From assembly GCF_014395975.1 (NCBI RefSeq), contig NZ_CP060714.1, positions 4,650,001 through 4,714,000 of the forward strand: a DNA stretch of 64,000 nt. The letters run 5' to 3'. Both the position numbers and the translations under genes were made by a program. A model generated the notes under the pieces. That model made no database searches. It saw only the letters and a list, made by a program, of their open reading frames with translations, and was not told the origin of the DNA. This stretch comes from Diaphorobacter ruginosibacter (lineage in GTDB: Bacteria > Pseudomonadota > Gammaproteobacteria > Burkholderiales > Burkholderiaceae_C). Positions 53,242-62,367 of the stretch are shown here, piece after piece. Position 1 is the first letter of the stretch; each line of letters opens with the position of its first letter.

Positions 53242-53688
53242 GAGGCCGGGACTGCCCCCGGCGGGGCAGTAACTTTTTGGTCTTGCCCAAAAAGTCACCA
53301 AAAATGCGCTTTCAATGCGGGGGCACGCGGTAAAACTCACTTCGCGCTGCGCGCTCCGTTCAGACAGCCACCGCGAGTCAGTTTGGAAGAGGTGCACTCG
53401 GCACATCGCTGCGCTCGTGCCTGCTCGCCCGACTTCGGGCGAGCCGACAGCGCCACTTTTGAACCACAGGGGTGAATTGGGACACTGCACATCTCGCGAA
53501 GTCGCGAGATGTGAAAGCACGAGCGCAGCGATGTGCCGAATGCTCCTCCCCTCATCTGACTCACGGCGGCTGTCTGAGCGGCGCGCCGCAGGCGCAAAGC
53601 GAGTTTTGCCGTGGGTATTAAGACGCTTTTTTGGTGACTTTTTGCGCGCGCAAAAAGTTACTGCCCCGCCGGGGGCACTCCCGGCCTC
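53242..53688. repeat. Long foldback inverted repeat (447 bp)
   Basis: Both ends read GAGGCCGGG(A)(C/G)TGCCCCCGG when taken outward-in, and the pairing goes on through GGGGCAGTAACTTTTTG, AAAAAGTCACCAAAAA, CAGACAGCC.CCG.GAGTCAG and GGCACATCGCTGCGCTCGTGC, giving imperfect arms of about 200 bp. The centre holds two small perfect hairpins (CTCGCCCGACTTCGGGCGAG and CATCTCGCGAAGTCGCGAGATG). No coding frame makes sense. It fills nearly all of the 53186-53864 gap. Likely a non-autonomous mobile repeat of Comamonadaceae; the rest of the gap shows nothing else. Confidence 0.8.
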
Positions 53689-53864
53689 CACCCTCAAAAC
53701 AACCACTACACCTCAGATGGCTCGTACCTTCTGGCGCCGTGGGGAGGAGGAAGGAGGGAGCATCGCCCCTAGGAGTTTGAGTGCCAACTCAATGCACCTC
53801 CGCACGCACCTGCCATCCCGTCACCAACCATCGCCAGAAGGCCTGGAACCAGCGTGTCAGCATG

Positions 53865-54110
53865 TCAGGCTCCCTGCATTGCAGCAGCGGTGCCGCGTCG
53901 CTTGAGCGAGCGCTCCCACACCTTTTCATGGAAGAAGAAGGCCACCGCCTGCACCGTGGGCTCCAGCAGGCTGAGCGTGAGCGAGGCGATCAGGTTGCCG
54001 GTGACGGCATAGGCCACCATCGCGGCGACGCAGATGTGGATGAGGTAGTAGCTGCCGGTCTTCATCAATGTGAGCCGGTTGTGGCGGGCGGCATCGAGCA
54101 GGCGGGTCAT
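53865..54110 (-). CDS. DUF2061 family small membrane protein
   Basis: An 81-residue inner-membrane protein with two hydrophobic stretches (about residues 19-38 and 41-59). The family pattern is KTGSYYLIHICVAAMVAYAVTGN, then a C-terminal FFFHEKVWER. DUF2061 proteins have no assigned biochemical role. AGGAAC precedes the ATG. The gene stands alone, convergent with the foldback repeat and divergent from the SPFH gene. Confidence 0.83.
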   Translation of the reverse strand: MTRLLDAARHNRLTLMKTGSYYLIHICVAAMVAYAVTGNLIASLTLSLLEPTVQAVAFFFHEKVWERSLKRRGTAAAMQGA

Positions 54111-54324
54111 GATCGGGAGTTCCTTTTGAAGATGGTTTAATGATAGTTGTTCTCATCTTCAAGGGCCAATCGAAAGTCTTGAACGCCGCGATAGGCAGCA
54201 CATGGGCAGGACTCGTAACCACGTGTGTTTGTGATGAAGCGTCAGTAGCGAGTCGCTATGATGCGCAGGTTCGGTGGCTCAGCCACCATCCCAACGATTT
54301 CATTCACGGAGCGGGAGCGTTTTC

Positions 54325-55383
54325 ATGGCACTGATGGACTTCATCAAGAAACAGTTTATTGACATCATTCAATGGACTGAGGACAGCGATGGCACGTTGG
54401 CATGGCGCTTCCCCATGCGCGACATGGAAATCCAGAATGGCGCCACGCTCGTCGTGCGCGAGTCGCAGCTGGCCATGTTCGTCAACGAAGGCAAGGTGGC
54501 CGACGTGTTCATGCCCGGCACGTACAAGCTGACCACGCAGACGCTGCCGGTCCTGACCTACCTGAAGAACTGGGACAAGCTGTTCGAGTCGCCCTTCAAG
54601 AGCGATGTCTACTTCTTCAGCACGCGCCAGCAGATCGACCAGAAGTGGGGCACGCCCCAGCCCATCACCATCCGCGACCAGGATTTCGGCATGGTGCGCC
54701 TGCGCGCATTCGGCAACTACGCCTACCGCGTGGCCGATCCCAAGCTGTTCCACACCGAGATCTCCGGCACGCGCGACAACTACACGGTCGATGACCTCGA
54801 CGGCCAGTTGCGCGGCGTCATCCTGCAGCACATCAGCACGGCGATTGCCGCGAGCGGCGTGCCGTTCCTCGACCTTGCGGCGAACCAGATCATGTTCGCC
54901 GATGCGCTTGCGAAGGACCTGACTCCGGCGCTCGAGAAGATCGGCCTGAAGCTCGAAGGCATGACCGTGCAGAACGTGTCGCTGCCCGAGGAACTGCAGA
55001 AGATCCTCGACCAGAAGATCGGCATGGGCATGGTCGGCAACGACATGGGCAAGTTCATGCAGTACCAGACCGCGCAATCGATCCCGAAGTTCGCGGAGAG
55101 CGCGGGCCAGGGCGGCGGTATCGCGGGCGATGCGATGGGCCTGGGCGCCGGCGTGGCGCTGGGCCAGGTGCTCGCGCAGAACCTGCAGCAGGGCTTGCAA
55201 GGCGGTGGTGCTGCCGCAGCGCCCCAGGCTGCTGCACCCCAGGGCGCACCGGCGGCTGCCGCGATGAAGCCCGAGGAGGTGATGGCCACGCTCGAGAAGC
55301 TGGGCGAGCTCAAGTCCAAGGGCATCCTCACGCAGGAAGAATTCGACGCGAAGAAGACCGAGCTGCTCAAGAAGCTGGTGTGA
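54325..55383 (+). CDS. SPFH/Band-7 domain protein with C-terminal SHOCT (YdjI-like)
   Basis: A 352-residue protein of the 'virion core protein' SPFH group. The SPFH domain covers about residues 25-215 (SQLAMFVNEGKVADVFMPGTYKL, then RDQDFGMVRLRAFGNYAYRV); after a Gly/Ala-rich linker (about 255-310) a SHOCT module closes the protein (EEVMATLEKLGELKSKGILTQEEFDAKK). It has no transmembrane helix; such proteins sit on the membrane face. The Bacillus YdjI relative helps place PspA at the membrane, but no PspA gene is seen here. GGAG lies before the ATG at 54325. It heads a membrane/polyamine locus. Confidence 0.87.
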   Translation: MALMDFIKKQFIDIIQWTEDSDGTLAWRFPMRDMEIQNGATLVVRESQLAMFVNEGKVADVFMPGTYKLTTQTLPVLTYLKNWDKLFESPFKSDVYFFSTRQQIDQKWGTPQPITIRDQDFGMVRLRAFGNYAYRVADPKLFHTEISGTRDNYTVDDLDGQLRGVILQHISTAIAASGVPFLDLAANQIMFADALAKDLTPALEKIGLKLEGMTVQNVSLPEELQKILDQKIGMGMVGNDMGKFMQYQTAQSIPKFAESAGQGGGIAGDAMGLGAGVALGQVLAQNLQQGLQGGGAAAAPQAAAPQGAPAAAAMKPEEVMATLEKLGELKSKGILTQEEFDAKKTELLKKLV

Positions 55384-55479
55384 TCTTCCGCGTGCCCGTG
55401 TCTTCCGCGAGGGCGACCGCCGCAGGCTCTGGAGAGGAGGCCTGCAGCGGCGCCGTGTACCAACAAGATGAACTGATCT

Positions 55480-56982
55480 ATGGCAGATAGCGCGACCCAG
55501 CGTTCCTATTCCGCGCCCTGCCCGGGTTGCGGCGCGCCTGTGGAGTTCAGGAGCGCGCAGTCGATCTACGCGGTCTGTCCCTACTGCCAGAGCACCGTGG
55601 TGCGCGATGGCGAGGTGCTCAAGCGCATCGGCAAGATGGCCGAGGTGTTCGACGACTATTCGCCGCTGCAGCTCGGTGCGTCCGGCACGATGCCGATCGA
55701 CGGCAAGAGCGTCCCCTTCATGCTGGTGGGGCGCGCGCAGTACAAGGGCGAGCAGGGCAGCTGGAACGAGTGGAACGCATTCCTGCCCGACGGCAGCCTG
55801 GCCACGCTGAGCGAGGACAACGGCAACTTCGTCTTCACCCGTGGCGCGCCGCTCGGCCGCGACGTTCCCGCCGCGGATCGCTTCCGTGTGGGCATGACCA
55901 CGGCCGTGGGCGGCAAACAGTTCAGCGTCAGCACGAACCTGCAGGCGTCGCTCGTGGCGGCGCAGGGCGAGTTGCCCAGGCTGGCGCCACTGGGCCAGCC
56001 GTTCACTGTGGTGGAGCTGCGCAGCGACGATGGCGAGGTGCTGTCGATCGACTATGGCACCACGCCGCCGCAGATCCAGCGCGGCTACGCCGTGCGGCTC
56101 GAAGCCCTGAACATGAAGGGGCTCAAGGATGGAGCCTCCGTCAAGGACGAGCGCGCGCGCCAGTTCAACTGCCCCAATTGCGGCGCACCGGTCACGGTGG
56201 CGCTGGACAGCACGCAGTCATGCACCTGCCCCTCCTGCAAGAGCATCATCGACCTGAGCCAGGGTGTGGGCGGCGAGATGCGCTTTGCGGCACAGGACGA
56301 GCCCGTGGAGCCGATGATCGCGCTGGGCCGCATCGGCGAATTCGAGGGCGCGAAGTGGCAGGTGGTGGGCTTCCAGCACCGCATGGGTGTGGAGCCCGGC
56401 GACGACGAGTGGTTCGGCTGGGACGAATACCTGCTCTACCACCGCAAGCGCGGCTTCATCTTCCTCGTGGATTCCACCGACGGCTGGAGCCTGGTGCGCC
56501 CGACCACGGGGGCACCGAAGTACAACCGGGGGGCGAACAGCACCAAGTACCTCGGCACGAACTACGAGCTGCAATACAGCTACAAGGCCGAGACCAGCTA
56601 CGTCGTGGGCGAGTTCTATTGGCCCGTGGTGCGCGGACAGACCACCTTCAACAGCGACTTCGAGAGCTCGAGCGGCAAGGCCGTGCTTTCCCGCGAGGAG
56701 TCCAAGGGCGAGGTGACCTGGTCCCACGGTGAGCGCATCGATGCCGTCGTCGTCGCCAACGCGTTCAAGATGACCGACAAGCTCGCGCGGTTCAAGCGCG
56801 AGGACGCTGCGCCCGTGCTGTCCGCCAAGGGCATAGGCTGCGGCACGGTCATCCTGATCCTGGTGGTGATATTCGTGATCCTCATTATCCTGAGCACCTG
56901 CACCAGCTCATCCGGCGGCAGCGGGTATCGCAGCTCGGGCGGATCGTATGGCGGGTACTCTTCGGGTGGTGGACACAAGTGA
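55480..56982 (+). CDS. Zinc-ribbon DUF4178 protein with C-terminal membrane anchor
   Basis: A 500-residue protein. Two zinc ribbons are visible: CPGCGAP...CPYCQS at residues 14-37 and CPNCGAP...CPSCKS near 231-254. Each is followed by a DUF4178-like beta domain (around GQGSWNEWNAFLPDGS and GDDEWFGWDEYLLYH). A transmembrane helix (about 451-472, very rich in Ile/Val/Leu) and a Ser/Gly/Tyr-rich tail end it. Gene order, 96 bases after the SPFH gene and before a DUF350 gene, is that of little-studied envelope loci; the ribbon-plus-anchor layout recalls Bacillus YdjG. Confidence 0.8.
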   Translation: MADSATQRSYSAPCPGCGAPVEFRSAQSIYAVCPYCQSTVVRDGEVLKRIGKMAEVFDDYSPLQLGASGTMPIDGKSVPFMLVGRAQYKGEQGSWNEWNAFLPDGSLATLSEDNGNFVFTRGAPLGRDVPAADRFRVGMTTAVGGKQFSVSTNLQASLVAAQGELPRLAPLGQPFTVVELRSDDGEVLSIDYGTTPPQIQRGYAVRLEALNMKGLKDGASVKDERARQFNCPNCGAPVTVALDSTQSCTCPSCKSIIDLSQGVGGEMRFAAQDEPVEPMIALGRIGEFEGAKWQVVGFQHRMGVEPGDDEWFGWDEYLLYHRKRGFIFLVDSTDGWSLVRPTTGAPKYNRGANSTKYLGTNYELQYSYKAETSYVVGEFYWPVVRGQTTFNSDFESSSGKAVLSREESKGEVTWSHGERIDAVVVANAFKMTDKLARFKREDAAPVLSAKGIGCGTVILILVVIFVILIILSTCTSSSGGSGYRSSGGSYGGYSSGGGHK

Positions 56983-57034
56983 GCCTGCCGACGTGGCGGG
57001 CGTGTGATTGGTTTGAATTCAGGGAGATTTTGAA

Positions 57035-57256
57035 ATGAACGCTATGGAATGGCTGAAGCCGGCGGCACTGCTGGGCTCGATCTTGTACGCACTGATTGGC
57101 GTGGTGATCTTCTGGGTGAGCTTCGTGATCGTTGACAAGATCACGCCCTATGACCTGTGGGCGGAGATCGTCGAGAAGCACAACAAGGCGCTTGCTATGG
57201 TCGTCGCTGCCATGTGCCTGGGCATCAGCATCATCGTCGCCGCCGCGATTCATTGA
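57035..57256 (+). CDS. DUF350 family membrane protein
   Basis: A 73-residue protein with two transmembrane helices (about residues 11-33 and 50-71) joined by a short polar loop (DKITPYDLWAEIVEKHNKA). This is the single-repeat form of DUF350 (YjfL-like); the longer family members carry two copies. GGGAG precedes the ATG. DUF350 genes are often found beside polyamine-related and membrane-stress genes, as here. Its function is unknown. Confidence 0.82.
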   Translation: MNAMEWLKPAALLGSILYALIGVVIFWVSFVIVDKITPYDLWAEIVEKHNKALAMVVAAMCLGISIIVAAAIH

Positions 57257-57264
57257 CTGCGTCC

Positions 57265-57390
57265 ACTCCCTCTCCCGCAGGCTGGGGAGGGCAGGGTGAG
57301 GACGATGACCGCATCCGCGTGAAGCGCCGGGCGCGTTCAGCCGTTCCCTCACACTCACCCTCTCCGCCAAGAGGCCGAGGGGGCCAGAAA
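57265..57390. repeat. GC-rich intergenic repeat (REP-like) before the aminopropyltransferase gene
   Basis: Imperfect stems built from CCCTCTCCCGCAGGCTGGGGAGGG and CACCCTCTCCGCCAAGAGG lie in the 157-base gap after the DUF350 gene. Composition and layout match the repeat at 42630-42770. Probably a dispersed non-coding element. Confidence 0.5.
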
Positions 57391-57413
57391 GCGTGCGTGA
57401 CGGCACCACCTCC

Positions 57414-58979
57414 ATGAATTCCCACAGCGACCCCCTCATCATCCCCGAGCCCGAGGCTCCCGCGGGCACCGCGCGCCCCATCGACATCGCGTTGCTTGCC
57501 AGCGTGTTCGTCATTGCCGCCTGCGGGCTGCTGTACGAGCTGGCCGCGGGTGCGCTGGCATCGTATGTGCTCGGCGATTCGGTGCTGCAGTTCTCCACCA
57601 TCATCGGCACCTATCTGTTCGCGATGGGTGTGGGCTCGTGGCTGTCGCGCTATTTTGAACGCCAGTTACCCGCGCATTTTCTGCGCATCGAGCTGATGGT
57701 GGCGCTCGTCGGCGGCTCGCTGCCGGCGATCCTGTTCCTGTCCAACGCTTATGCGCCGGGCGCGTTCCGGGTGCTCCTGTATGGCATGGTGCTGCTGGTG
57801 GGCACGCTCGTCGGTCTCGAGATTCCGCTGGTGATGCGGATTCTCAAGCGCAATGTGCAGCTCAAGGACCTGGTGTCCCAGGTGCTCACGTTCGATTACC
57901 TGGGCGCGCTCGCGGTGTCGATGGCGTTCCCGCTGCTGCTGGTGCCGCAGCTCGGGCTGGTGCGCACGGGGCTGTTGTTCGGCTTCATGAACGCGGCCGT
58001 GGCAGTGTGGGCGCTGTGGCTGTTCCGCAAGGAATTGCGGCGCTTCAAGTCCCATGCCGTGGCGTGTGCGCTGGTGCTGCTGGCACTGTTCGCGGGGCTG
58101 CTGGGTGCCGACCACATCACGCGCTTCGCCGAGGACAAGTTCTACCAGGACCGCATCGTGCTCTCCAGCGCTACGTCCTATCAGCGCATCGTGGTCACGC
58201 ACGGCAAACCCGGATACCGGCTGTACCTGAACGGCAACCTGCAGTTTGCCGAGCGTGATGAATACCGCTATCACGAGGCGCTGGTGCATCCCGTGATGGC
58301 CGCGCACGGTGCGCCCCGGCGCGTGGCGGTGCTCGGCGGCGGCGACGGCATGGCGGTGCGCGAAGTCCTGAAGTACCCGGGTGTCGAATCGGTCACGCTC
58401 GTGGAACTCGATCCTGCGATGACCGACCTGTTCAGCCAGCATCCGATGCTCACCAGGCTGAACCGGCACGCGCTCGAAGACCCGCGCGTGAAGATCATCA
58501 ACACCGATGCGTTCCAGTGGCTGCAGCAGGGAACGGATACCTTCGACGTGATCATCGTGGACTTTCCCGATCCGACGAATTTTGCGATCGGCAAGCTGTT
58601 CACCAACAGCTTCTACGCGCTGCTCGATCAGCGCCTTGCGGCGAGCGGCTATGCGGTCATCCAGACCACGTCGCCGCTGATCGCGCGCAAGAGCTTCTGG
58701 ACCGTGGTGGAGACCATCGAATCGGTGGGCCTCTCCGCCAGGCCCTACCACGCGCACGTGCCGAGTTTCGGGGAGTGGGGCTTCGTGATCGCGAGCCGCA
58801 GGCCGTGGCGCCTGCCCGAGAAGCTTCCCGAGGGGCTCCGGTTCCTGTCTCCTGCATCGCTGCCGCTGATGTTCGATTTCCCGGTCGACATGGCGCGTGT
58901 GCCCACGCAGGTGAACCGCCTGTCGAACCAGGTGCTGGTGCACACCTATGAGCAGGAATGGGGCGAGGTGGCGCACTGA
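57414..58979 (+). CDS. Membrane-bound polyamine aminopropyltransferase (SpeE-like)
   Basis: A 521-residue protein that joins about seven transmembrane helices (residues 20-235) to a spermidine synthase domain (about 240-500). The synthase motif VAVLGGGDGMAVREVLKYPGVESVTLVELDPAM is near residue 305, and DVIIVDFPDPTNFAIGKLFT near 380 includes the catalytic Asp region. The reaction would move aminopropyl from decarboxylated SAM to a diamine at the membrane. No speD gene is seen nearby. The start is either ATG 57414 (used here) or GTG 57393. Its stop overlaps the next ATG (TGATG). Confidence 0.87.
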   Translation: MNSHSDPLIIPEPEAPAGTARPIDIALLASVFVIAACGLLYELAAGALASYVLGDSVLQFSTIIGTYLFAMGVGSWLSRYFERQLPAHFLRIELMVALVGGSLPAILFLSNAYAPGAFRVLLYGMVLLVGTLVGLEIPLVMRILKRNVQLKDLVSQVLTFDYLGALAVSMAFPLLLVPQLGLVRTGLLFGFMNAAVAVWALWLFRKELRRFKSHAVACALVLLALFAGLLGADHITRFAEDKFYQDRIVLSSATSYQRIVVTHGKPGYRLYLNGNLQFAERDEYRYHEALVHPVMAAHGAPRRVAVLGGGDGMAVREVLKYPGVESVTLVELDPAMTDLFSQHPMLTRLNRHALEDPRVKIINTDAFQWLQQGTDTFDVIIVDFPDPTNFAIGKLFTNSFYALLDQRLAASGYAVIQTTSPLIARKSFWTVVETIESVGLSARPYHAHVPSFGEWGFVIASRRPWRLPEKLPEGLRFLSPASLPLMFDFPVDMARVPTQVNRLSNQVLVHTYEQEWGEVAH

Positions 58980-60691
58980 TGCCGGGCGTCTCCCGCCGCC
59001 AGATCCTTCAGGCCGCAGCGGCGCTCGCGGGCACGGGCCTGCTTGCGGCCTGCGAGCCCTCCGCGCGGGAGCTGCAGGGCGGCTTCACCGGCATCGGCAT
59101 GGACCGTGGGCACGCGCTGCGTGATCGACTCAAACGTGGCGACGCGTCGGCGCTTGCGCCCGCAGTGGAGCGTCGTACCCGGGTGGTGATCGCCGGCGGC
59201 GGCATTGCGGGACTTTCCGCCGCGCGTGCGCTGCGGCTCGCGGGCGTGGAGGATTTCGCGCTGATCGAACTCGAGGACCAGGCAGGCGGCAACAGCCGCG
59301 GGACGGCCGTGAACGGCATTGCCTGCCCGATGGGAGCGCACTACCTGCCCGTACCCGGCGATGATGCGCGCGAGGTGCAGGATTTCCTGGAGGAGCTCGG
59401 CCTGCGCAGGCGCGCGGCCGGACGCTGGCAGTACGACGAGATGGCCCTCTGCCATAGCCCGCAGGAGCGCCTGTTCTTCAACGGTCACTGGCAGGAGGGG
59501 CTGCTGCCGCTGCAGGGGGTGTCGCAGCGCACGCTGCAGCAGTACCGGCAGTTCTCCGCCCTGGTGGCCCGGGCCTCGCGCGACGCGCCCTTCACCATGC
59601 CGGCGATGAAGACGTGGATGCATGGACGCGGCCTGCCCGCGTCGCATCTTGCGCTCGACGCGCAGACGATGGATGCCTGGCTTGCCGCCAACGGGCTCGA
59701 CGATCCGCAACTGCGCTGGTATCTCGACTATTCGTGCCGCGACGACTACGGCGCGGGCCTTTCCCGTGTCTCCGCGTGGGCTGCGATTGCGTACTTTGCG
59801 AGCCGGCATGGCTTTCACGCGCCGGGCGAGGACGGCGGCGGCGATGACGCGGACCGCGATGCCGTGCTGACCTGGCCCGAGGGCAACGGCTGGCTCAGCA
59901 GGCAGTTGGCCGTGCCGCTCGCCAGGGGCGGCCAGTTGCGCGTGGGCGGGAGCGTGCTGCGCATCGCGCAGGCCCGCCATGGCGTGGAGGTGGATGTGCA
60001 CAACGCGGCGTCGGACCGCATCGAGCGCTGGATCGCGGAGCGCTGCGTGGTGGCTCTGCCGGTGTTCGTGGCGGCCCGCGTGGTGCGGGATGCGCCGCAG
60101 TTCCTGCGCGATGCCGCCGGGCGGCTGCAGTGGGCACCCTGGCTGGTCGCGAACATCCATATCGATGCACCGCTGGCCGATCGTGAAGGCGCGGCGCCCG
60201 CCTGGGACAACGTGCTGTTCGGCGATGCGGTGACAGGCGGCCTGGGCTATGTCGACGCGGGCCACCAGCGCCTGGATCCACGCCCGGCACCCACGGTGCT
60301 GAGCTACTACCAGGCGCTTGGCGACCTGCGGGACGGCCGACGGCTGCTGTCCGAGCAGCCGTGGCGCTACTGGGCAGACCCGATCCTCGCTTCGCTCTCG
60401 GGTGCCCATCCCGACTTGGCGCAGCGCGCCACGCGCATCGAGATCACGCGTTACGGCCACGCCATGTCGATCCCGGTGCCCGGCGACCAGGCTTTCCTTG
60501 GCCGCTTGGGGGCGCATGCGCATGGCGAAGGGCGCAAGGCCGCGCTGCTGAATGGCGAGCGCGTGGCCCTCACGCCCACGCCGTCAGAGGGGCGTCTGTT
60601 GTTCGCACACGCGGACTGGTCGGGCTACTCGGTCTTCGAGGAAGCCTTCACGCGCGGCTTTGCCGCCGGCGCACTGGCCGCGGCGGGCTGA
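58979..60691 (+). CDS. Exported FAD-dependent oxidoreductase (amine oxidase-like)
   Basis: A 570-residue protein. The N-terminus VSRRQILQAAAALAGTGLLAAC joins a twin-arginine-like motif with a lipobox ending in Cys about residue 25, so it may be a Tat-exported lipoprotein. The FAD motif RVVIAGGGIAGLSAARALRL is near residue 68, followed by a Glu-containing LIELEDQAGGN. The C-terminal part (YRYGHAMSIPVPG-like, then GRLLFAHADWSGYSVFEEAF) matches flavin amine oxidases. It is translationally coupled to the aminopropyltransferase gene, so a polyamine is the natural guess for its substrate. Confidence 0.82.
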   Translation: MPGVSRRQILQAAAALAGTGLLAACEPSARELQGGFTGIGMDRGHALRDRLKRGDASALAPAVERRTRVVIAGGGIAGLSAARALRLAGVEDFALIELEDQAGGNSRGTAVNGIACPMGAHYLPVPGDDAREVQDFLEELGLRRRAAGRWQYDEMALCHSPQERLFFNGHWQEGLLPLQGVSQRTLQQYRQFSALVARASRDAPFTMPAMKTWMHGRGLPASHLALDAQTMDAWLAANGLDDPQLRWYLDYSCRDDYGAGLSRVSAWAAIAYFASRHGFHAPGEDGGGDDADRDAVLTWPEGNGWLSRQLAVPLARGGQLRVGGSVLRIAQARHGVEVDVHNAASDRIERWIAERCVVALPVFVAARVVRDAPQFLRDAAGRLQWAPWLVANIHIDAPLADREGAAPAWDNVLFGDAVTGGLGYVDAGHQRLDPRPAPTVLSYYQALGDLRDGRRLLSEQPWRYWADPILASLSGAHPDLAQRATRIEITRYGHAMSIPVPGDQAFLGRLGAHAHGEGRKAALLNGERVALTPTPSEGRLLFAHADWSGYSVFEEAFTRGFAAGALAAAG

Positions 60692-60785
60692 CTGGCGGAT
60701 CGCCATCCGGGACGGGGGCGGATTCATGCCCCTGTCACACCGGCACGGCATGGTTGCGGGTTTTCGTATCGAGAAGCCTTCGAAA

Positions 60786-62150
60786 ATGCACCAACTCCAG
60801 AAAATCGCTACCGCCGTCATCGTTCTCGCGGGCGCAGCCATCGCGGCGCAGGCCCGTGCCGACCAGGCGTTTTCCGCCACGCTGGCGGGCCATGCCGTGC
60901 TGCCAGCGCAGTCGTTCGTTGCGGCGCCCAAGGACGCACCCGCCGATCTGCAGATGAGCGGCAAGTTCACGACGGCGAAGCGTGTCGACCAGGCGGGCAG
61001 CATCGAGGGCCTGTCCAATGGCCGCCCGACCGGGGTCTCGCTGCCCTTCAAGGGCCAGCCGCTGCAGGGCCATTCCGGCATCAAGCGCATGGCCGACGGC
61101 ACGTTCTGGGTGCTCACGGACAACGGTGCGGGCGCCAAGGCCAATTCGCCCGACTTCATGCTCTACCTGAACCACTACAAGGTGGATTTCAAGAGCGGAA
61201 AGTTCGATCGCCTGAAGACCGTCTTCCTGCATGACCCCGACAACAAGGTGCCGTTCCGCATCGTGCAGGAAGGCACGAAGCAACGCTATCTGACGGGCTC
61301 CGACTTCGACCCCGAGAGCTTCCAGTTCGCGGGCGGATCGCTGTGGATCGGCGAGGAGTTCGGCCCTTACCTGATCAAGGCCGACCTGAATGGCAAGGTG
61401 CAGGCGGTGTTCGACACCAAGGTCGACGGCAAGGTGGTGCGCTCGCCCGATGCGCCCGGCATCGTGACGCCCGGTGCACCCGACGCGAAGATGGCCGCCT
61501 TCCAGGTCAAGCGCTCCAAGGGCTTCGAAGGCATGGCATCCTCCCGCGACGGCAGCAAGCTGTACGCGCTGCTCGAAGGGCCGATGTGGAACGACGAGGC
61601 CAAGGCCTATGAAAGCGTCGATGGCGGCAAGCAGTTCCTGCGCGTGCTCGAGTTCGACGTGAAGGCCGAGCAATGGACCGGCCGCAGCTGGAAGTATGTG
61701 CTCGAGGCCAATCACCATGCCATCGGCGATTTCAACATGATCGACGAGACCACGGGCCTCATCATCGAGCGCGACAACGGCGAAGGCATGGCCGACAAGG
61801 CCTGCCCGGCCGGCGAGAAGCGCAAGGACTGCTTCGACGACATCGCGAAGTTCAAGCGCGTCTACAAGGTGGAGCTGACGGATGCGAACGCCGGCGGCGA
61901 ACTGCGCAAGATCGGTCACATCGACCTGCTGAACATCCAGGACCCAGGCAAGCTCGCGAAGAAGCCGCTGCATGACGGCGTGCTCAAGTTCCCGTTCTTC
62001 ACGATCGAGAACGTGGATGTGGTCGATGCCAGCCACATCGTGGTCGGCAACGACAACAACCTGCCGTTCAGTTCCAGCCGCGACCCCAACAAGCAGGACG
62101 ACAACGAACTGGTGCTGCTTGAAGTGGGCGATTTCCTGCGCGCGAAGTGA
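60786..62150 (+). CDS. Esterase-like activity of phytase family protein
   Basis: A 454-residue exported protein: signal peptide about residues 1-25 (ending AQARADQ) and a beta-propeller-like body of the phytase-like domain seen in many proteobacterial secreted proteins. Blocks include GHSGIKRMADGTFWVLTDNGAGAK near residue 105, GSLWIGEEFGPYLIKADLNGKV, and KGFEGMASSRDGSKLYALLEG. The C-terminus has VGNDNNLPFSSSRDPNKQDDNE. Real substrate is unknown. It lies 94 bases after the FAD oxidoreductase gene; a terminator follows it. Confidence 0.85.
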   Translation: MHQLQKIATAVIVLAGAAIAAQARADQAFSATLAGHAVLPAQSFVAAPKDAPADLQMSGKFTTAKRVDQAGSIEGLSNGRPTGVSLPFKGQPLQGHSGIKRMADGTFWVLTDNGAGAKANSPDFMLYLNHYKVDFKSGKFDRLKTVFLHDPDNKVPFRIVQEGTKQRYLTGSDFDPESFQFAGGSLWIGEEFGPYLIKADLNGKVQAVFDTKVDGKVVRSPDAPGIVTPGAPDAKMAAFQVKRSKGFEGMASSRDGSKLYALLEGPMWNDEAKAYESVDGGKQFLRVLEFDVKAEQWTGRSWKYVLEANHHAIGDFNMIDETTGLIIERDNGEGMADKACPAGEKRKDCFDDIAKFKRVYKVELTDANAGGELRKIGHIDLLNIQDPGKLAKKPLHDGVLKFPFFTIENVDVVDASHIVVGNDNNLPFSSSRDPNKQDDNELVLLEVGDFLRAK

Positions 62151-62251
62151 TCGCGCGGCCTGCGTGCTGAACAACGAGAAGCGCGCGTTCGGGAGCCGGC
62201 AACGGATCGGCCTGCGAGGCGCGCGCAAAAGGTAGAGTGGTGCAAGCCTTG

Positions 62252-62283
62252 CCGCGCGAGTAGCCATACTCGCGCGGTTCTTT
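62252..62283 (+). terminator. Intrinsic terminator after the phytase-like gene
   Basis: An 11-bp perfect stem CCGCGCGAGTA / TACTCGCGCGG with a GCCA loop, then TTCTTTATT. It separates the locus from ribE. Confidence 0.8.
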
Positions 62284-62367
62284 ATTCGTGGATGGCAGAA
62301 TTGAATGTTTCCACGAAATACGGGGCGTGGGGCCGGCACGACGGCCAGCGCCTCGGCACAGCAATCC

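Noticed and set aside
62151..62367. FMN riboswitch upstream of ribE
   Set aside because: The conserved FMN blocks (AGGGG, GAAUUC-type core) are not found; only a terminator hairpin is present.
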